From CAZVFX01 sp964626565 (lineage in GTDB: Bacteria; Myxococcota_A; UBA9042; CAIXZC01): a stretch of 64,000 bases of DNA. The stretch lies in assembly GCA_964626565.1 (NCBI GenBank), contig CAZVFX010000004.1:1-64000 (forward strand). Direction: 5' to 3'. Of this stretch, positions 16,391 through 25,607 are shown piece by piece (positions within the stretch are counted from its first letter, which is position 1; each line of letters starts with the position of its first letter). The notes beneath the pieces were generated by a model that was not told the origin of the DNA, did not search any database, and worked only from the letters and a program-made list of their open reading frames with translations. Made by a program: the position numbers and the translations under genes.

Positions 16391-18517
16391 CTAGTCCTCT
16401 TCCGAAGCGAACTTGGCTTCGATTGACTTGACCAGCGGAGTGCAGGTCTTACTTTCGGAGAACAGGGTGACTTCGACCTCCAGCAGCTTGCCTTCCATCT
16501 CGGGAAGGGTGCTGAGGTCGAGAGGGAACATCTCGGGCGGGAAGGGGCCGAAGTAGCCCTGCCACGGCGTGTCGGCCAGAGTCTCTTCGTCATCCGCGGT
16601 ACGCAGCCGCACCTTGATGAAGCAGAATTCAGGATCGCCCACTTCGAAGTCGACGTAAATGGAGAGCCACTTGACCCGGAAACCTTCCCAGCCTCCGAAC
16701 AGGTGGCTGTAGTTACCCTGGGGAGCGGTAAAGGTGTGGAGGGCATATCCGGTCATGTCGGAGTAAGTGTACGGGCTGCCGCCCACCGGCACTTCGCACA
16801 CCACCTGGTTGGTTTCGGGGTCGACCTTGGAGGCTGACGAGGCTGACTGGTTGACCGCCCAGATGTAGCCGCTGAAGTCGATGGCCATGCCAATGGGGAA
16901 GCGGCCTCCGCCCAGGTCCATGTAGCCCGTAGTCTGTGCGGTGTCGGCATCTACGATGGCGACCTTGCTGGACTGATCGTTGGCGATGTAGACTGTTCCG
17001 TCCGATGAGCCGGCTACGCCGCGGGGGCGGGCCTGCATCTGGGCTGCAGCCCACTGCTGAGTTTCCGGGTCGAACCGGTAGCCAACGTGCCAGCAACAGC
17101 AGTTGCCGATCCACACTCGCCCCTTGTAGTCGAGGTTGATGCCGTAGGGCTGGAAGCAACCGATGGTCGGTGCATACTGGGAGGACTGGCCGGTTTCGGG
17201 GTCGACCCGCACCAGCTTGCTGCCGCCCCTTCCGGAGACCCAGATGATCCCCTGCTGGTCGACCACCAGGCCGTAGGGGTTGTTGGGGATATTGATCTCC
17301 TGCACCACCACCCCGGTATCCGGAGCCAGGCGCCGGAGCTTCTTGCTGTTCCACTCACCCACCCAGGCGTAGTTGTCCTTGTCGACGCCCAGGCCTCGCT
17401 GGCAGCCGCCACCGGGGTAAACGATGAAGAGTACGCACTCATCCTGGCCCTTGGGATAGACTTCGCCGCCGTTGACCTTGCCGTCGTCGTTGAGGTCCTT
17501 AGCCGTGTCGATGATTTCGTTGCCGTTCTTGTCGATGCACAGCGCTTCATCGATGGCGATCTTGGCCACACCGCCATCGCTGCGGCAGCCAACCCAGACG
17601 TTGCCTACCAGGTCCACTGACGTTCTCGAAGGATTGCTGCACACCGCGTAGCGGCCGGTTTCCTTGCACTCCTCGGTGTTCAAGCGGGAAACCGTATTCT
17701 GGCCCGAGTTAGCGACCCAGATGAAGGCCAGGTCAAGCTTGGTGGAATCGAGGGTGAGGAAGCCGTCCATATTCAGCCCCACCTTCTCCGAGTTGTCCTC
17801 GGTGGGCTCGAACGGCTCCAGGCCGTCGGGCCCGATCCCGATGGTGTCGCAGAACGGGTCGCAGTCTCCGCATGGGGAGAGGACACCCTCATCCACGGTT
17901 CCGTCGCAGTCGTTGTCAAAGTCGTCGCAGCTTTCCGGCTCCGGCAGGATCTGTCCCTGGCACGCGGTCCAGAAGCTGCCCTGGCAGAAGCGTTGCCCGA
18001 GCTGGCACACGCCAATGCCCACCGATCCCGGGTCGCCTTCGTAGCACACCTCGGCCGCCCCTTCCTGGAGGCATTTGCACCCTTCCACGCTTTGTTGGTC
18101 GCAAGGGGGGCAATAGATGTTGAAGTTGGGGTTGGCGTCGTCGCAGTCCTTGCCCATATAGCAGTTGTCGCCGTATCCGTCTGCGTCCTTGTCTACGCAT
18201 GGTGCCGGCTGATCCGGGACGTCGGGCTCTCCGCCGCCGGTGTCATCATCGCCGCCGCCATCGAGGGGCTGCACCGTATCCCCGGTGGGTTCCGCCGTGT
18301 CGTCATCCTGGACATCCGGGTCCACAACGGCGGCGTCAGGGTCCTCAACCGCCAGGTCCGGGTCTGAACCGGTGATGTCAGCAGTCTTGTTGTCTCCGAC
18401 GAATCCGATGGAGGTGTCCTTCTTGGTGCTGCCACCTTCTTTGGACGCGTCGCTGGAGCAGGCGAGAAGGCAAGCGCAAAAGCCCAATACCACTGCCCAA
18501 GTTACGCTGGATTTCAT
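16391..18517 (-). CDS. MopE-motif / beta-propeller lipoprotein (tandem copy B)
   Basis: A 708-residue lipoprotein with lipobox LLAC at residue 20 and the same order of parts as its downstream neighbour: acidic linker, MopE-type section (CVDKDADGYGDNCYMGKDCDD, then ESCDDFDNDCDGTVDEG), six-bladed NHL/YVTN-like propeller, C-terminal beta domain. The CCCWHVGYRF cluster is conserved between both copies, as is GCFxPYGINLD just before it, which suggests that they matter for function. The linker after the lipobox is longer and richer in Asp than in copy A. ATG 18517 follows GGGAGGGGG. Copies A and B are separated by about 125 bp, clearly a tandem duplication. Function is unknown. Confidence 0.7.
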   Translation of the reverse strand: MKSSVTWAVVLGFCACLLACSSDASKEGGSTKKDTSIGFVGDNKTADITGSDPDLAVEDPDAAVVDPDVQDDDTAEPTGDTVQPLDGGGDDDTGGGEPDVPDQPAPCVDKDADGYGDNCYMGKDCDDANPNFNIYCPPCDQQSVEGCKCLQEGAAEVCYEGDPGSVGIGVCQLGQRFCQGSFWTACQGQILPEPESCDDFDNDCDGTVDEGVLSPCGDCDPFCDTIGIGPDGLEPFEPTEDNSEKVGLNMDGFLTLDSTKLDLAFIWVANSGQNTVSRLNTEECKETGRYAVCSNPSRTSVDLVGNVWVGCRSDGGVAKIAIDEALCIDKNGNEIIDTAKDLNDDGKVNGGEVYPKGQDECVLFIVYPGGGCQRGLGVDKDNYAWVGEWNSKKLRRLAPDTGVVVQEINIPNNPYGLVVDQQGIIWVSGRGGSKLVRVDPETGQSSQYAPTIGCFQPYGINLDYKGRVWIGNCCCWHVGYRFDPETQQWAAAQMQARPRGVAGSSDGTVYIANDQSSKVAIVDADTAQTTGYMDLGGGRFPIGMAIDFSGYIWAVNQSASSASKVDPETNQVVCEVPVGGSPYTYSDMTGYALHTFTAPQGNYSHLFGGWEGFRVKWLSIYVDFEVGDPEFCFIKVRLRTADDEETLADTPWQGYFGPFPPEMFPLDLSTLPEMEGKLLEVEVTLFSESKTCTPLVKSIEAKFASEED

Positions 18518-18544
18518 CGTCCCCCTCCCTTCAACACACATTTG

Positions 18545-18573
18545 ATTATCTGTTAAACCCGACTTGCTGTCAA
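18545..18573 (-). promoter_or_regulatory. sigma70-type promoter of lipoprotein copy B
   Basis: TTGACA (18568-18573), 17 nt, GATAAT (18545-18550): one mismatch in total from the consensus. The leader is about 20 nt. Confidence 0.7.
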
Positions 18574-18633
18574 TACAATGTCATGATCCCGCGTATCGCC
18601 GCGAGCGCGGCCGGGCGCGCCCCCCGCGTCGCC

Positions 18634-18662
18634 TTGACTTGCCCGAAGGCATCCGGTATCTT
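18634..18662 (+). promoter_or_regulatory. sigma70-type promoter of the 567-residue Cys-repeat protein
   Basis: TTGACT (18634-18639), 17 nt, TATCTT (18657-18662). Identical hexamers and spacing occur before the phasin-like gene at 50.2 kb. Confidence 0.6.
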
Positions 18663-18707
18663 GTCGAATCAAGAATCGACTGCACAAATTGACTGCTGGA
18701 GGTTGTA

Positions 18708-20411
18708 ATGAACAAGAGATTGAGCGCGACGCTGACGATCATGGCAATGGCCATCCTGTGGGCCGCCCCCGCAATGGCGGACTACCCCGCTGATTGCAAC
18801 GGCCTGAATGATCCCAGCGGTGCGGACTGCATGGGGTTGAGCTATGAGGGGTGCTGCGACGATCAGGGCCGGGTCACCTGGTGCGATGACGGCCAGCTCT
18901 TCTGCATCGACTGCGCAGCCGCGAGTCCGGAATGCGGTTGGCAGGGAGAGTTCTACGATTGCAATACCGACGGCTCGGCCGGACCTCCGGAGTTCCCCAA
19001 GGACTGTGTCCAGTGCAATCCGCCGTGCGGGCCCAATGAGAAATGCCAGGGCGGCCAGTGCGTCGCCTGCAACCCCGACTGCGGTGGCAAGCAGTGCGGC
19101 TCGGACGGCTGCGGCGGAACCTGTGGCTCGTGCACGGGCGGAAAGGAGTGCGTACAAGGGGCGTGCGTCTCCACTGAGAGCTGCCAGGGACTGTGCGGGC
19201 AGGGCACACCGGCCCCGGCGGGTTGCTACTGCGATGACCAGTGCTTTGGATTCGGGGACTGCTGCCCCAATGTCTGCCTCGAATGCCCCGAATTTGCCGC
19301 CCAGGAAGACTGCCAGGGGGTGCAGCCGCAATGTGGTGACGGTCTGTGCAGCGGTCCCGGCGAAAACTGCGCCACCTGTCAGCAGGACTGCCCATGTGGT
19401 GCGGGAGAATCGTGCAATAATGGCGTTTGCGAAGCGGGCTGCATCCCGTTCTGCGACGGCATGCAGTGTGGCCCCGATGGCTGCGGCGGTGCGTGCGGCC
19501 AGTGCCCCACCGACTTTGTTTGCGAAAATGGCGCTTGCGTGCCGGGCCAATGCGAGCCCGACTGCACCGGCAAGGCTTGTGGCGACGATGGTTGTGGGGG
19601 TTCTTGCGGCGCGTGCACCGACGGGGCCGAGTGTATCAATGGCAAGTGCATCGGCTGCCAGCCCAATTGCGGTGGCAAACAGTGTGGCGACGACGGGTGT
19701 GGCGGCTCCTGCGGCGAGTGCCCGGCAGGCAAAGAGTGCGACATGCACGGTAACTGCGTGGGCGGTTGCGATCCTGTCGCCAACTGCCAGGGAAAAGTGT
19801 GCGGCGACGACGGCTGCGGAGGGCAGTGCGGGCAGTGCAATCCTGGTGAGATGTGCGACAACGGCGCGTGTGTGCCTGAGTGCATCGCTAACTGCGTGGG
19901 CAAGGTATGCGGAGATGATGGTTGCGGCGGGCAGTGTGGACAGTGCGCCGCGGGCCAGCAGTGCGACGCGCTGGGACAGTGCCAGGCCGCGTGCATCCCC
20001 AACTGTGTCGGCAAGCAGTGCGGCGACGACGGTTGCGGCGCGGTGTGCGGCACTTGCGGCGCGGGGGAAATGTGCACCAACGGTGCGTGCGTGCCCCAGT
20101 GCGCCCCCCAATGCCTGAACAAGGAGTGTGGCGCTGACGGGTGCGGTGGATTCTGCGGAGTGTGCACCGGCAATGCGAGTTGCAGTGACGCCGGCGTATG
20201 CGTTGGCGGGGAAGGTAACGTGCCCGGGGCGGATGTCACAGGCGACGGTGGTGGTAGCGGCGGCGGTGGCGGCGCGGGTGGTGGTGGCGGTGGTGGCGGC
20301 GGTGGCTGCAGCTCCGCCGGCTCTGGCGCTGCGCCTGCCGGGCTGTTGTTGTTGGGCCTCTTCCTCGCAGTCGCGGCATTCGGGCGCCGGTTCTCGACTA
20401 TGCGGTTCTAG
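18708..20411 (+). CDS. Cysteine-repeat surface protein with MYXO-CTERM-like tail (copy 1)
   Basis: 567 residues. A signal peptide (residues 1-24) precedes a 75-residue Cys domain (ADYPxDC...GCCDDxGRVxWC...CGWQGxFYDC) shared with the next gene. After that come one CxGKxCGxDGCGGxCG repeat, a somatomedin-B-like segment (GCYCDDQCFGFGDCCPNVC, near residue 170), a CGDGLCSGPGENC motif, and seven more repeats of about 35 residues, each with six to eight cysteines. The end is a Gly-rich linker, Cys, a hydrophobic helix (GLLLLGLFLAVAAF) and a basic RR tail. This is the three-part signal of MYXO-CTERM proteins, processed by CPBP-family myxosortases. GGAGGTTGTA precedes the ATG. The protein is probably disulphide-rich and displayed on the cell surface; its ligand is unknown. 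Confidence 0.8.
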   Translation: MNKRLSATLTIMAMAILWAAPAMADYPADCNGLNDPSGADCMGLSYEGCCDDQGRVTWCDDGQLFCIDCAAASPECGWQGEFYDCNTDGSAGPPEFPKDCVQCNPPCGPNEKCQGGQCVACNPDCGGKQCGSDGCGGTCGSCTGGKECVQGACVSTESCQGLCGQGTPAPAGCYCDDQCFGFGDCCPNVCLECPEFAAQEDCQGVQPQCGDGLCSGPGENCATCQQDCPCGAGESCNNGVCEAGCIPFCDGMQCGPDGCGGACGQCPTDFVCENGACVPGQCEPDCTGKACGDDGCGGSCGACTDGAECINGKCIGCQPNCGGKQCGDDGCGGSCGECPAGKECDMHGNCVGGCDPVANCQGKVCGDDGCGGQCGQCNPGEMCDNGACVPECIANCVGKVCGDDGCGGQCGQCAAGQQCDALGQCQAACIPNCVGKQCGDDGCGAVCGTCGAGEMCTNGACVPQCAPQCLNKECGADGCGGFCGVCTGNASCSDAGVCVGGEGNVPGADVTGDGGGSGGGGGAGGGGGGGGGGCSSAGSGAAPAGLLLLGLFLAVAAFGRRFSTMRF

Positions 20412-20458
20412 ATGGTCGCCCACCTTCCTGACTTTCCATCCCCGATTCTGAAAACGGC

Positions 20459-20487
20459 TTGACTTCGTCAACCCGCTTGAGTAAGGT
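20459..20487 (+). promoter_or_regulatory. Promoter of the large Cys-repeat protein
   Basis: TTGACT (20459-20464), 17 nt, TAAGGT (20482-20487). The -35 is the same as for the preceding paralogue; the -10 is weaker. Confidence 0.4.
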
Positions 20488-20544
20488 TTGCGGCAAATTT
20501 GGATATTGATGGTAATTTGATTGAAATTCGCTGAGGAGGAGAAG

Positions 20545-22580
20545 ATGAAGTTCAAGCTCGTAATGGTACTCATAGCCGCTGGTGCATTGCTTTCGGCCGG
20601 CCCGGCCCTGGCAGATTATCCTGATGACTGCCTGGGTATGGGCGTGGTCAGCGGCGCCGGTTGCGAACACACCGAAGCCTACGAGGGATGTTGCGACGAC
20701 CTCGGCCGTGTGATCTGGTGTGAAAACGGTGACACTTACTGTATCGATTGCGCCGGCCTCAACCCCTCGTGCGGTTGGCAGGGCGATTTCTACGACTGCG
20801 GAACCGATGGTTCACCCGAACCCAGCGGTACCTTTCCCCTGGAATGCGTTTCTTGCGAACCGGCATGTGTGCCGGGAACCAAGTGCGTGGGCGGTGAGTG
20901 TGTGCCTTGCGAACCTGAATGCGAAGGCAAGAACTGCGGCTCCGACAATTGCGGCGGCGATTGTGGTGAGTGCTCGGGCGGGCAGACCTGCTCCGGCGGC
21001 TTGTGCCAGGTAGTGGGCTGTGAAGCCCTCCCCAGTGCCGGCTGCGGCGGGTGCCCCTGCGAAGCTTGTGTCTGCGAGATGGACCCCTTCTGCTGCGACA
21101 ACACCTGGGACGGAATATGTGCCGGCGAGTGCCTCGAGCAGTGTGGCGGTTGTCTCCCGTTGGAGAACTGCGGCGACGGCGACTGCGACTACGACGAAGG
21201 CGAAGGTTGCGCCAACTGCCCTGACGATTGTGCGTGTGAAGGCGAGGATGTCTGTCTGGCCAACGATTGCTGTACTCCCGATTGCGAGGGCAAAGAGTGT
21301 GGCGACGACGGCTGTGGCGGTGAGTGCCCGGCTTGCCCGGACGGCTCGGTTTGTGTTGGCACCGACTGCTGCACCCCCGACTGCGACGGCAAAGAATGTG
21401 GCGATGACGGTTGCGGCGGCAACTGTGCGGTTTGCGAACTCGGCGCCTGCATGAACAACGTGTGCGTTACCGACCCGGGATGCGTCCCTGGTGACGGAAC
21501 CGGTTGCGGCGGCTGCTTCTGCGAAGACTGTGTCTGCGAAATGGACCCCTACTGCTGCGAAACGGCATGGGACGGCATTTGCGTGGGTGAGTGCGTCGAC
21601 CAGTGCGGCGGCTGCATGGAGCCTTGCGACCCGGCTTGTGAGGACGGCTTCAAGTGTGAGGATATGGAGTGCATCGCCTGCGGCGACAACGAATGCGGCG
21701 GCGGTTGCGGCGAATGCGGCGACGGCTACGTCTGCCTCGAAGGCCTTTGCGAAGAGGTGCCGTTGTGCGAAGCGCCCTTTACCATTGCGTGCGGAGAAGC
21801 CCTGGCGGGCGATACCACGAACTTCGAGAACGTCATCGACCTGTACGAGTGTATCGGGTGGGACGAGACCGGGCCGGAACTGGCCTACATCCTCTCTCCG
21901 GTCGTCGACGACGTGGTCACGGCCACGCTCAGCGACCTCGGGGACAACGATCTCGACATCCTCATTACCGAGGGCGAATGCTCGGCGTACACCTGCATTG
22001 AGAGTGGCAACACCTCTACCGAGTTTGCGGTGGAGGCGGGCAAAACCTACTACATCATCGTGGACGGCTTCGGTGGCGACATGGGTCCCTTCACTCTTAC
22101 TCTCGGATGCGAGTCGTTGTGTGGCGACGGTGAGTGCGATGGCGAGACCTGCGACTCCTGCCCCGAAGATTGCGCCTGCCCCGATGGCGAGAGCTGCTAC
22201 CTGGGTGAGTGCTGTCTGCCTTCCTGTGAAGGTGTCGAGTGCGGCGATGACGGCTGTGGCGGCAACTGCGGCGAATGCGGCGAAGGCGTCTGTTCCCAGG
22301 GTGTTTGCATGACCGGCCCCGGCTGCGTCACCAATGACTTCCCCGGCTGCGGCGGCTGCCCCTGCGAGCAGTGCGTGTGCGACATGGACCCGTTCTGTTG
22401 CCAGACCGCCTGGGATAGCCTCTGCGTTGGCGAGTGCGTGAATGATTGCGGCGGCTGCGGCGAGCAGTGCGACCCGCCCTGCGACCCGGGCTTCCTGTGC
22501 CAGGACGGTGAGTGTATCGAGTGTGTCGCCGACTGCACCGGCAAGTCGTGTGGTCCCGACGGCTGTGGCGGTGAGTGCGG
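20545..22580 (+). CDS. Large cysteine-rich surface protein (copy 2), 5' part up to gap
   Basis: ATG 20545 after GAGGAGGAGAAG opens a paralogue of the preceding gene: signal peptide, then the same GCCDDxGRVxWC domain. Downstream are CxGKxCGDDGCGG repeats mixed with a 46-residue module, GCGGCxCExCVCxMDPxCCxxxWDxIC, present three times in this part, and CGDGDCDYDEGEGC motifs. Near residues 410-525 is a beta-sandwich of the bacterial pre-peptidase (PPC) type, including TYYIIVDGFGGDMGPFTLT. The frame runs without a stop into 100 N at 22581. The last 55 bases before the N recur exactly after it; joining them gives one frame of 1172 residues to 24218. The true length depends on whether repeat units are hidden in the gap. 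Confidence 0.8.
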
Positions 22581-22735
22581 NNNNNNNNNNNNNNNNNNNN
22601 NNNNNNNNNNNNNNNNNNNNNNNNNNNNNNNNNNNNNNNNNNNNNNNNNNNNNNNNNNNNNNNNNNNNNNNNNNNNNNNNTCGCCGACTGCACCGGCAAG
22701 TCGTGTGGTCCCGACGGCTGTGGCGGTGAGTGCGG
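22526..22735. other. Assembly gap flanked by an exact 55-bp duplication
   Basis: One hundred N (22581-22680) are flanked by the same 55 bases at 22526-22580 and 22681-22735. Overlapping ends of exactly this length are typical of neighbouring contigs from a de Bruijn assembler at k = 55. Removing 155 bases (N plus one copy) keeps the flanking reading frame unbroken. The 100 N are a placeholder and not a measured distance. Confidence 0.85.
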
Positions 22736-24218
22736 ACTGTGCCCCGAAGGCACGGTATGCATGGACAACCAGTGCCTTACCGCCGGTTGCGAGCCTCTGC
22801 CTGCACCCGGTTGCGGCGGCTGCGCCTGCGAAGCTTGCGTTTGCGCCATGGACCCGTTCTGCTGCGAGAGCCAGTGGGATAGCATCTGTGCGGGCGAGTG
22901 CCTCGAGGAGTGCGGCGGCTGTCCGCCGGTCGAGTTGTGCGACCCGCCTTGCGATGACGGTTTCGACTGCATCGCGGGTGAGTGCATCGAATGTATCCCC
23001 GACTGCGCCGGGCTTGCATGCGGCGACGACGGTTGCGGCGGCGTGTGCGGCATGTGTCCCGAAGGCACCGGCTGTGTCGGCGGCGCCTGCCTCGTGGCCG
23101 GCTGTGAGCCGCTTGAAGGCCCCGGCTGCGGCGGCTGCCCGTGTGAAGGGTGCGTTTGCGAGCAGGACCCGTATTGCTGCGAGACCATGTGGGACGATAT
23201 TTGCGTCGGTTTGTGCCTCGAGGGTTGCGGCGGGTGTCCCGAAGTTGAGGACGTCTGCGGAGACGGCTTCTGCGGTGGCACCGAGGACTGCACCTCCTGC
23301 CTGGACGATTGCCCCTGCGATGGCGAGTGCGTAGACGGCGAATGTGTCGAGTGCGTGGCGTCCTGTGACGGCGTGGAGTGCGGCGATGACGGCTGCGACG
23401 GTTCCTGCGGCGAGTGCGAAGACGGGCTGGCTTGCGTCGATGGGCTGTGCATCGAATGCACCCCCAACTGCGACGGTGTGGAGTGCGGCGACGACGGCTG
23501 CGGCGGCGACTGCGGCGTGTGCGACGAAGGGCTCTACTGCGACTTCGGCATTTGCACCGCTGGTAGCTGTGACGGCTACTGCGGATTCGAAGAAGCCACG
23601 CCGTTCGGCTGCTTCTGCGACGACGCCTGCTTCGAGTACGACGACTGCTGCCCCGACGTCTGCGAGATGTGCCCCGACCTGGTCAACTGCGACTGCGTTC
23701 CCGATTGCACCGAAGCCGAGTGCGGTGACGATGGTTGTGGCGGCGACTGTGGCGCATGCGATGAAGGCTTGGACTGCATTGGCGGCGCCTGCATCGGTGA
23801 AGTGGTCGACCCGTGCGACCCCAACCCCTGCCTGACTCCTCCGGCGGACTACTGCGATGCCGACGGCATCACGCTGATATCATTCGCGGCCGAAGGCACC
23901 TGCACGCTGGATGACGCGGGCGCACCGTTGTGCGACTACGCGGAGCAGACCCTCGATTGCAGCGCCCAGGGCATGACTTGCGACGTCGACAAGTGCATCG
24001 AAGGCGTCGTGATTCCGGAAGACCTCGGCGGTGGTGGCGAAAACGACGTGGTGGAAGACGCGGGTACCGGCGAAGAAGATACCGGCACCGGCGGCGGCAG
24101 CAGCGGCGGCAGCAGCGATTGCTCCACCACCGGCACCGGCAATCCCAACACTCTGTTCCTCCTCTTGGGCTTCATGCTTTCCCTGGTGGCGATCCGCCGC
24201 TTCCGCTTCACCGTCTAG
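22681..24218 (+). CDS. Large cysteine-rich surface protein (copy 2), 3' part with MYXO-CTERM-like tail
   Basis: Continuation of the gene that starts at 20545; the first whole codon is at 22683. It holds two more 46-residue GCGGCxCExCVC modules, five or so CGDDGCxGxCG repeats, a CGDGFCGGTEDC motif and a somatomedin-B-like segment (GCFCDDACFEYDDCCPDVC, coded near 23.6 kb). After a last Cys-poor domain comes an acidic and Gly/Ser-rich linker, Cys, a hydrophobic helix (TLFLLLGFMLSLVAI) and a basic RRFRF end, again the MYXO-CTERM-like three-part signal. Together with copy 1 this makes a tandem pair of secreted proteins with the same beginning and end but different middle modules. An N-terminal start inside this part is not expected. 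Confidence 0.8.
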
Positions 24219-24225
24219 TTCTTCC

Positions 24226-24246
24226 CCGATAGCTGATACCTGATCG
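24226..24246. repeat. Short heptamer array (GATNNCT type)
   Basis: GATAGCT, GATACCT and GATCGC follow each other with a period of 7, just after the stop codon of the large Cys-rich gene. Confidence 0.45.
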
Positions 24247-24305
24247 CTTCATTGCCTTCTCACGGTCTGTGTGATACATATGCTTCACCCGCGTGGGAGT
24301 TGAAG

Positions 24306-25607
24306 ATGGAACGAATACGAACAGTGATTGCGGGCGGCGGACTGGCCGGCCTGACCGCAGCCTCCGTACTTTCGGAAGCCGTCGTACTGGAGAAGGAAAA
24401 AATTCCGGGCGGACTGTTGCGGTCGCCGGAGCACGACGGCTTCATCATCGACCTCGTTCCCCACGTCTTCTTCACTCCCAACCTGAAAGCCATCGAGTTC
24501 TTCGAAGAGAAGGTGGGGGCGGGAAGGTTCTTCCTCCATGACTCCGATGTCAGAATCTGGTCTCACCAGGCGCTTACCCGGTTCCCCTTCCAGTGCTCCC
24601 TGTACGGGTTGCCCGCCGACGTTATTGTCGAGTGTCTCTACGAATTCGCGACTGCCCGGGCCAATCCTCCGGCCAGTATCGACAATTTTTACGACTTCGC
24701 GGTTGCCACATTCGGGAAGGGGATAGTCAAGCACTTCTTGAGGGACTACAACCGGAAATTGTGGGGCGTAAGTGAGCTGTCCGAACTGACCGCAGACTGG
24801 GTCGGCGGAAAAGTCATCACCATAGACTTGAAAGATGTTATCGAGGGCGCCTTTGTTGACCGCCGGTACACCAGCCTCCCCAATGCGCAATTCAGGTATC
24901 CCAAAGAGGGGGGAATCGAGACCCTGGCGTTGCGCACCGCAGCCCACGTGGAGCGCCTGGAACTCGAGTGCGAAATAGCGGCCATAGACCCCGACGCCCG
25001 GACCGTAACTACCACCGACGGGCGTGGATTTGCCTATGAGCACCTGATCTATACTCTGCCGCTAAGCGCTCTCCCCGCAGTGATCGGGAACCTCCCCGGC
25101 CACGTGGTAGACGCGGTGAACTCCCTTACCTACCGGGATGTGGTTGCCATTCACCTCGGCGTGGGAAGGGAGCAGACGGTGAAATGGCACTGGATGTACT
25201 ATCCGGAGCCCGAAGACCCGTTTTACCGCGTTAGTTTCCCTTCCAACATGGCCCCTTCGACCGCGCCGCCGGGCTGTACTTCGATTATTGCCGAGGTCGC
25301 GGTTGACCCGGGCAGCCCCCTCGATGAAGAGCGGGTCACCGAGGACTGCATTCGGGCGCTCGTCCGCTCCGGGATAATTCGGGACGATGACCCGATACTT
25401 CTGAAAAAGAGCTACCGGTTGAGTCCCGGATACGTAGTTTACGATGCGCACCGGGCGCGCTCCGTCGAGACCATCGGGGAATATTTCCGGGAAAAAGGAA
25501 TCGTCCCCGCCGGCCGGTTCGGTGAATGGCGTTTCTTCAACATGGACCACACCATCATGTCGGGCTTGAACGCCGCGGCCACGATTGTGGGGGACGAAGG
25601 GCCATGA
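24306..25607 (+). CDS. FAD-dependent oxidoreductase, UDP-galactopyranose mutase / amine oxidase-like
   Basis: The protein (433 residues) begins with the dinucleotide-binding motif IAGGGLAGLTAA followed by VVLEKEKIPGGLLRS, the layout of the NAD_binding_8 / protoporphyrinogen-oxidase-like flavoproteins. The first domain with DLVPHVFF and later WGVSELSELTADWVGGK resembles enzymes found in glycan gene clusters, such as UDP-galactopyranose mutase relatives, and the downstream gene is a sugar-phosphate nucleotidyltransferase that overlaps it by four bases (ATGA). A role in making or modifying an activated sugar or lipid is therefore inferred. ATG 24306 was chosen for GGGAGTTGAAG in front of it; an upstream in-frame start at 24252 lacks such a site. 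Confidence 0.7.
   Translation: MERIRTVIAGGGLAGLTAASVLSEAVVLEKEKIPGGLLRSPEHDGFIIDLVPHVFFTPNLKAIEFFEEKVGAGRFFLHDSDVRIWSHQALTRFPFQCSLYGLPADVIVECLYEFATARANPPASIDNFYDFAVATFGKGIVKHFLRDYNRKLWGVSELSELTADWVGGKVITIDLKDVIEGAFVDRRYTSLPNAQFRYPKEGGIETLALRTAAHVERLELECEIAAIDPDARTVTTTDGRGFAYEHLIYTLPLSALPAVIGNLPGHVVDAVNSLTYRDVVAIHLGVGREQTVKWHWMYYPEPEDPFYRVSFPSNMAPSTAPPGCTSIIAEVAVDPGSPLDEERVTEDCIRALVRSGIIRDDDPILLKKSYRLSPGYVVYDAHRARSVETIGEYFREKGIVPAGRFGEWRFFNMDHTIMSGLNAAATIVGDEGP

Noticed and set aside
18669..20573. Long minus-strand Ala-rich frame opposite the Cys-repeat gene
   Set aside because: It is produced by GC-rich repeat codons of the real gene read backwards; no signal peptide or ribosome binding site is present and its composition is not protein-like.
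20521..23334. One continuous plus frame through the gap
   Set aside because: After the N it continues in the wrong frame (Ala/Ser-rich). Correct joining removes 155 bases and shifts to the frame ending at 24218.
22328..23467. Minus-strand Ser/Pro/His-rich frame across the N gap
   Set aside because: It is the reverse complement of Cys-Gly-Asp repeats and runs through undefined bases.
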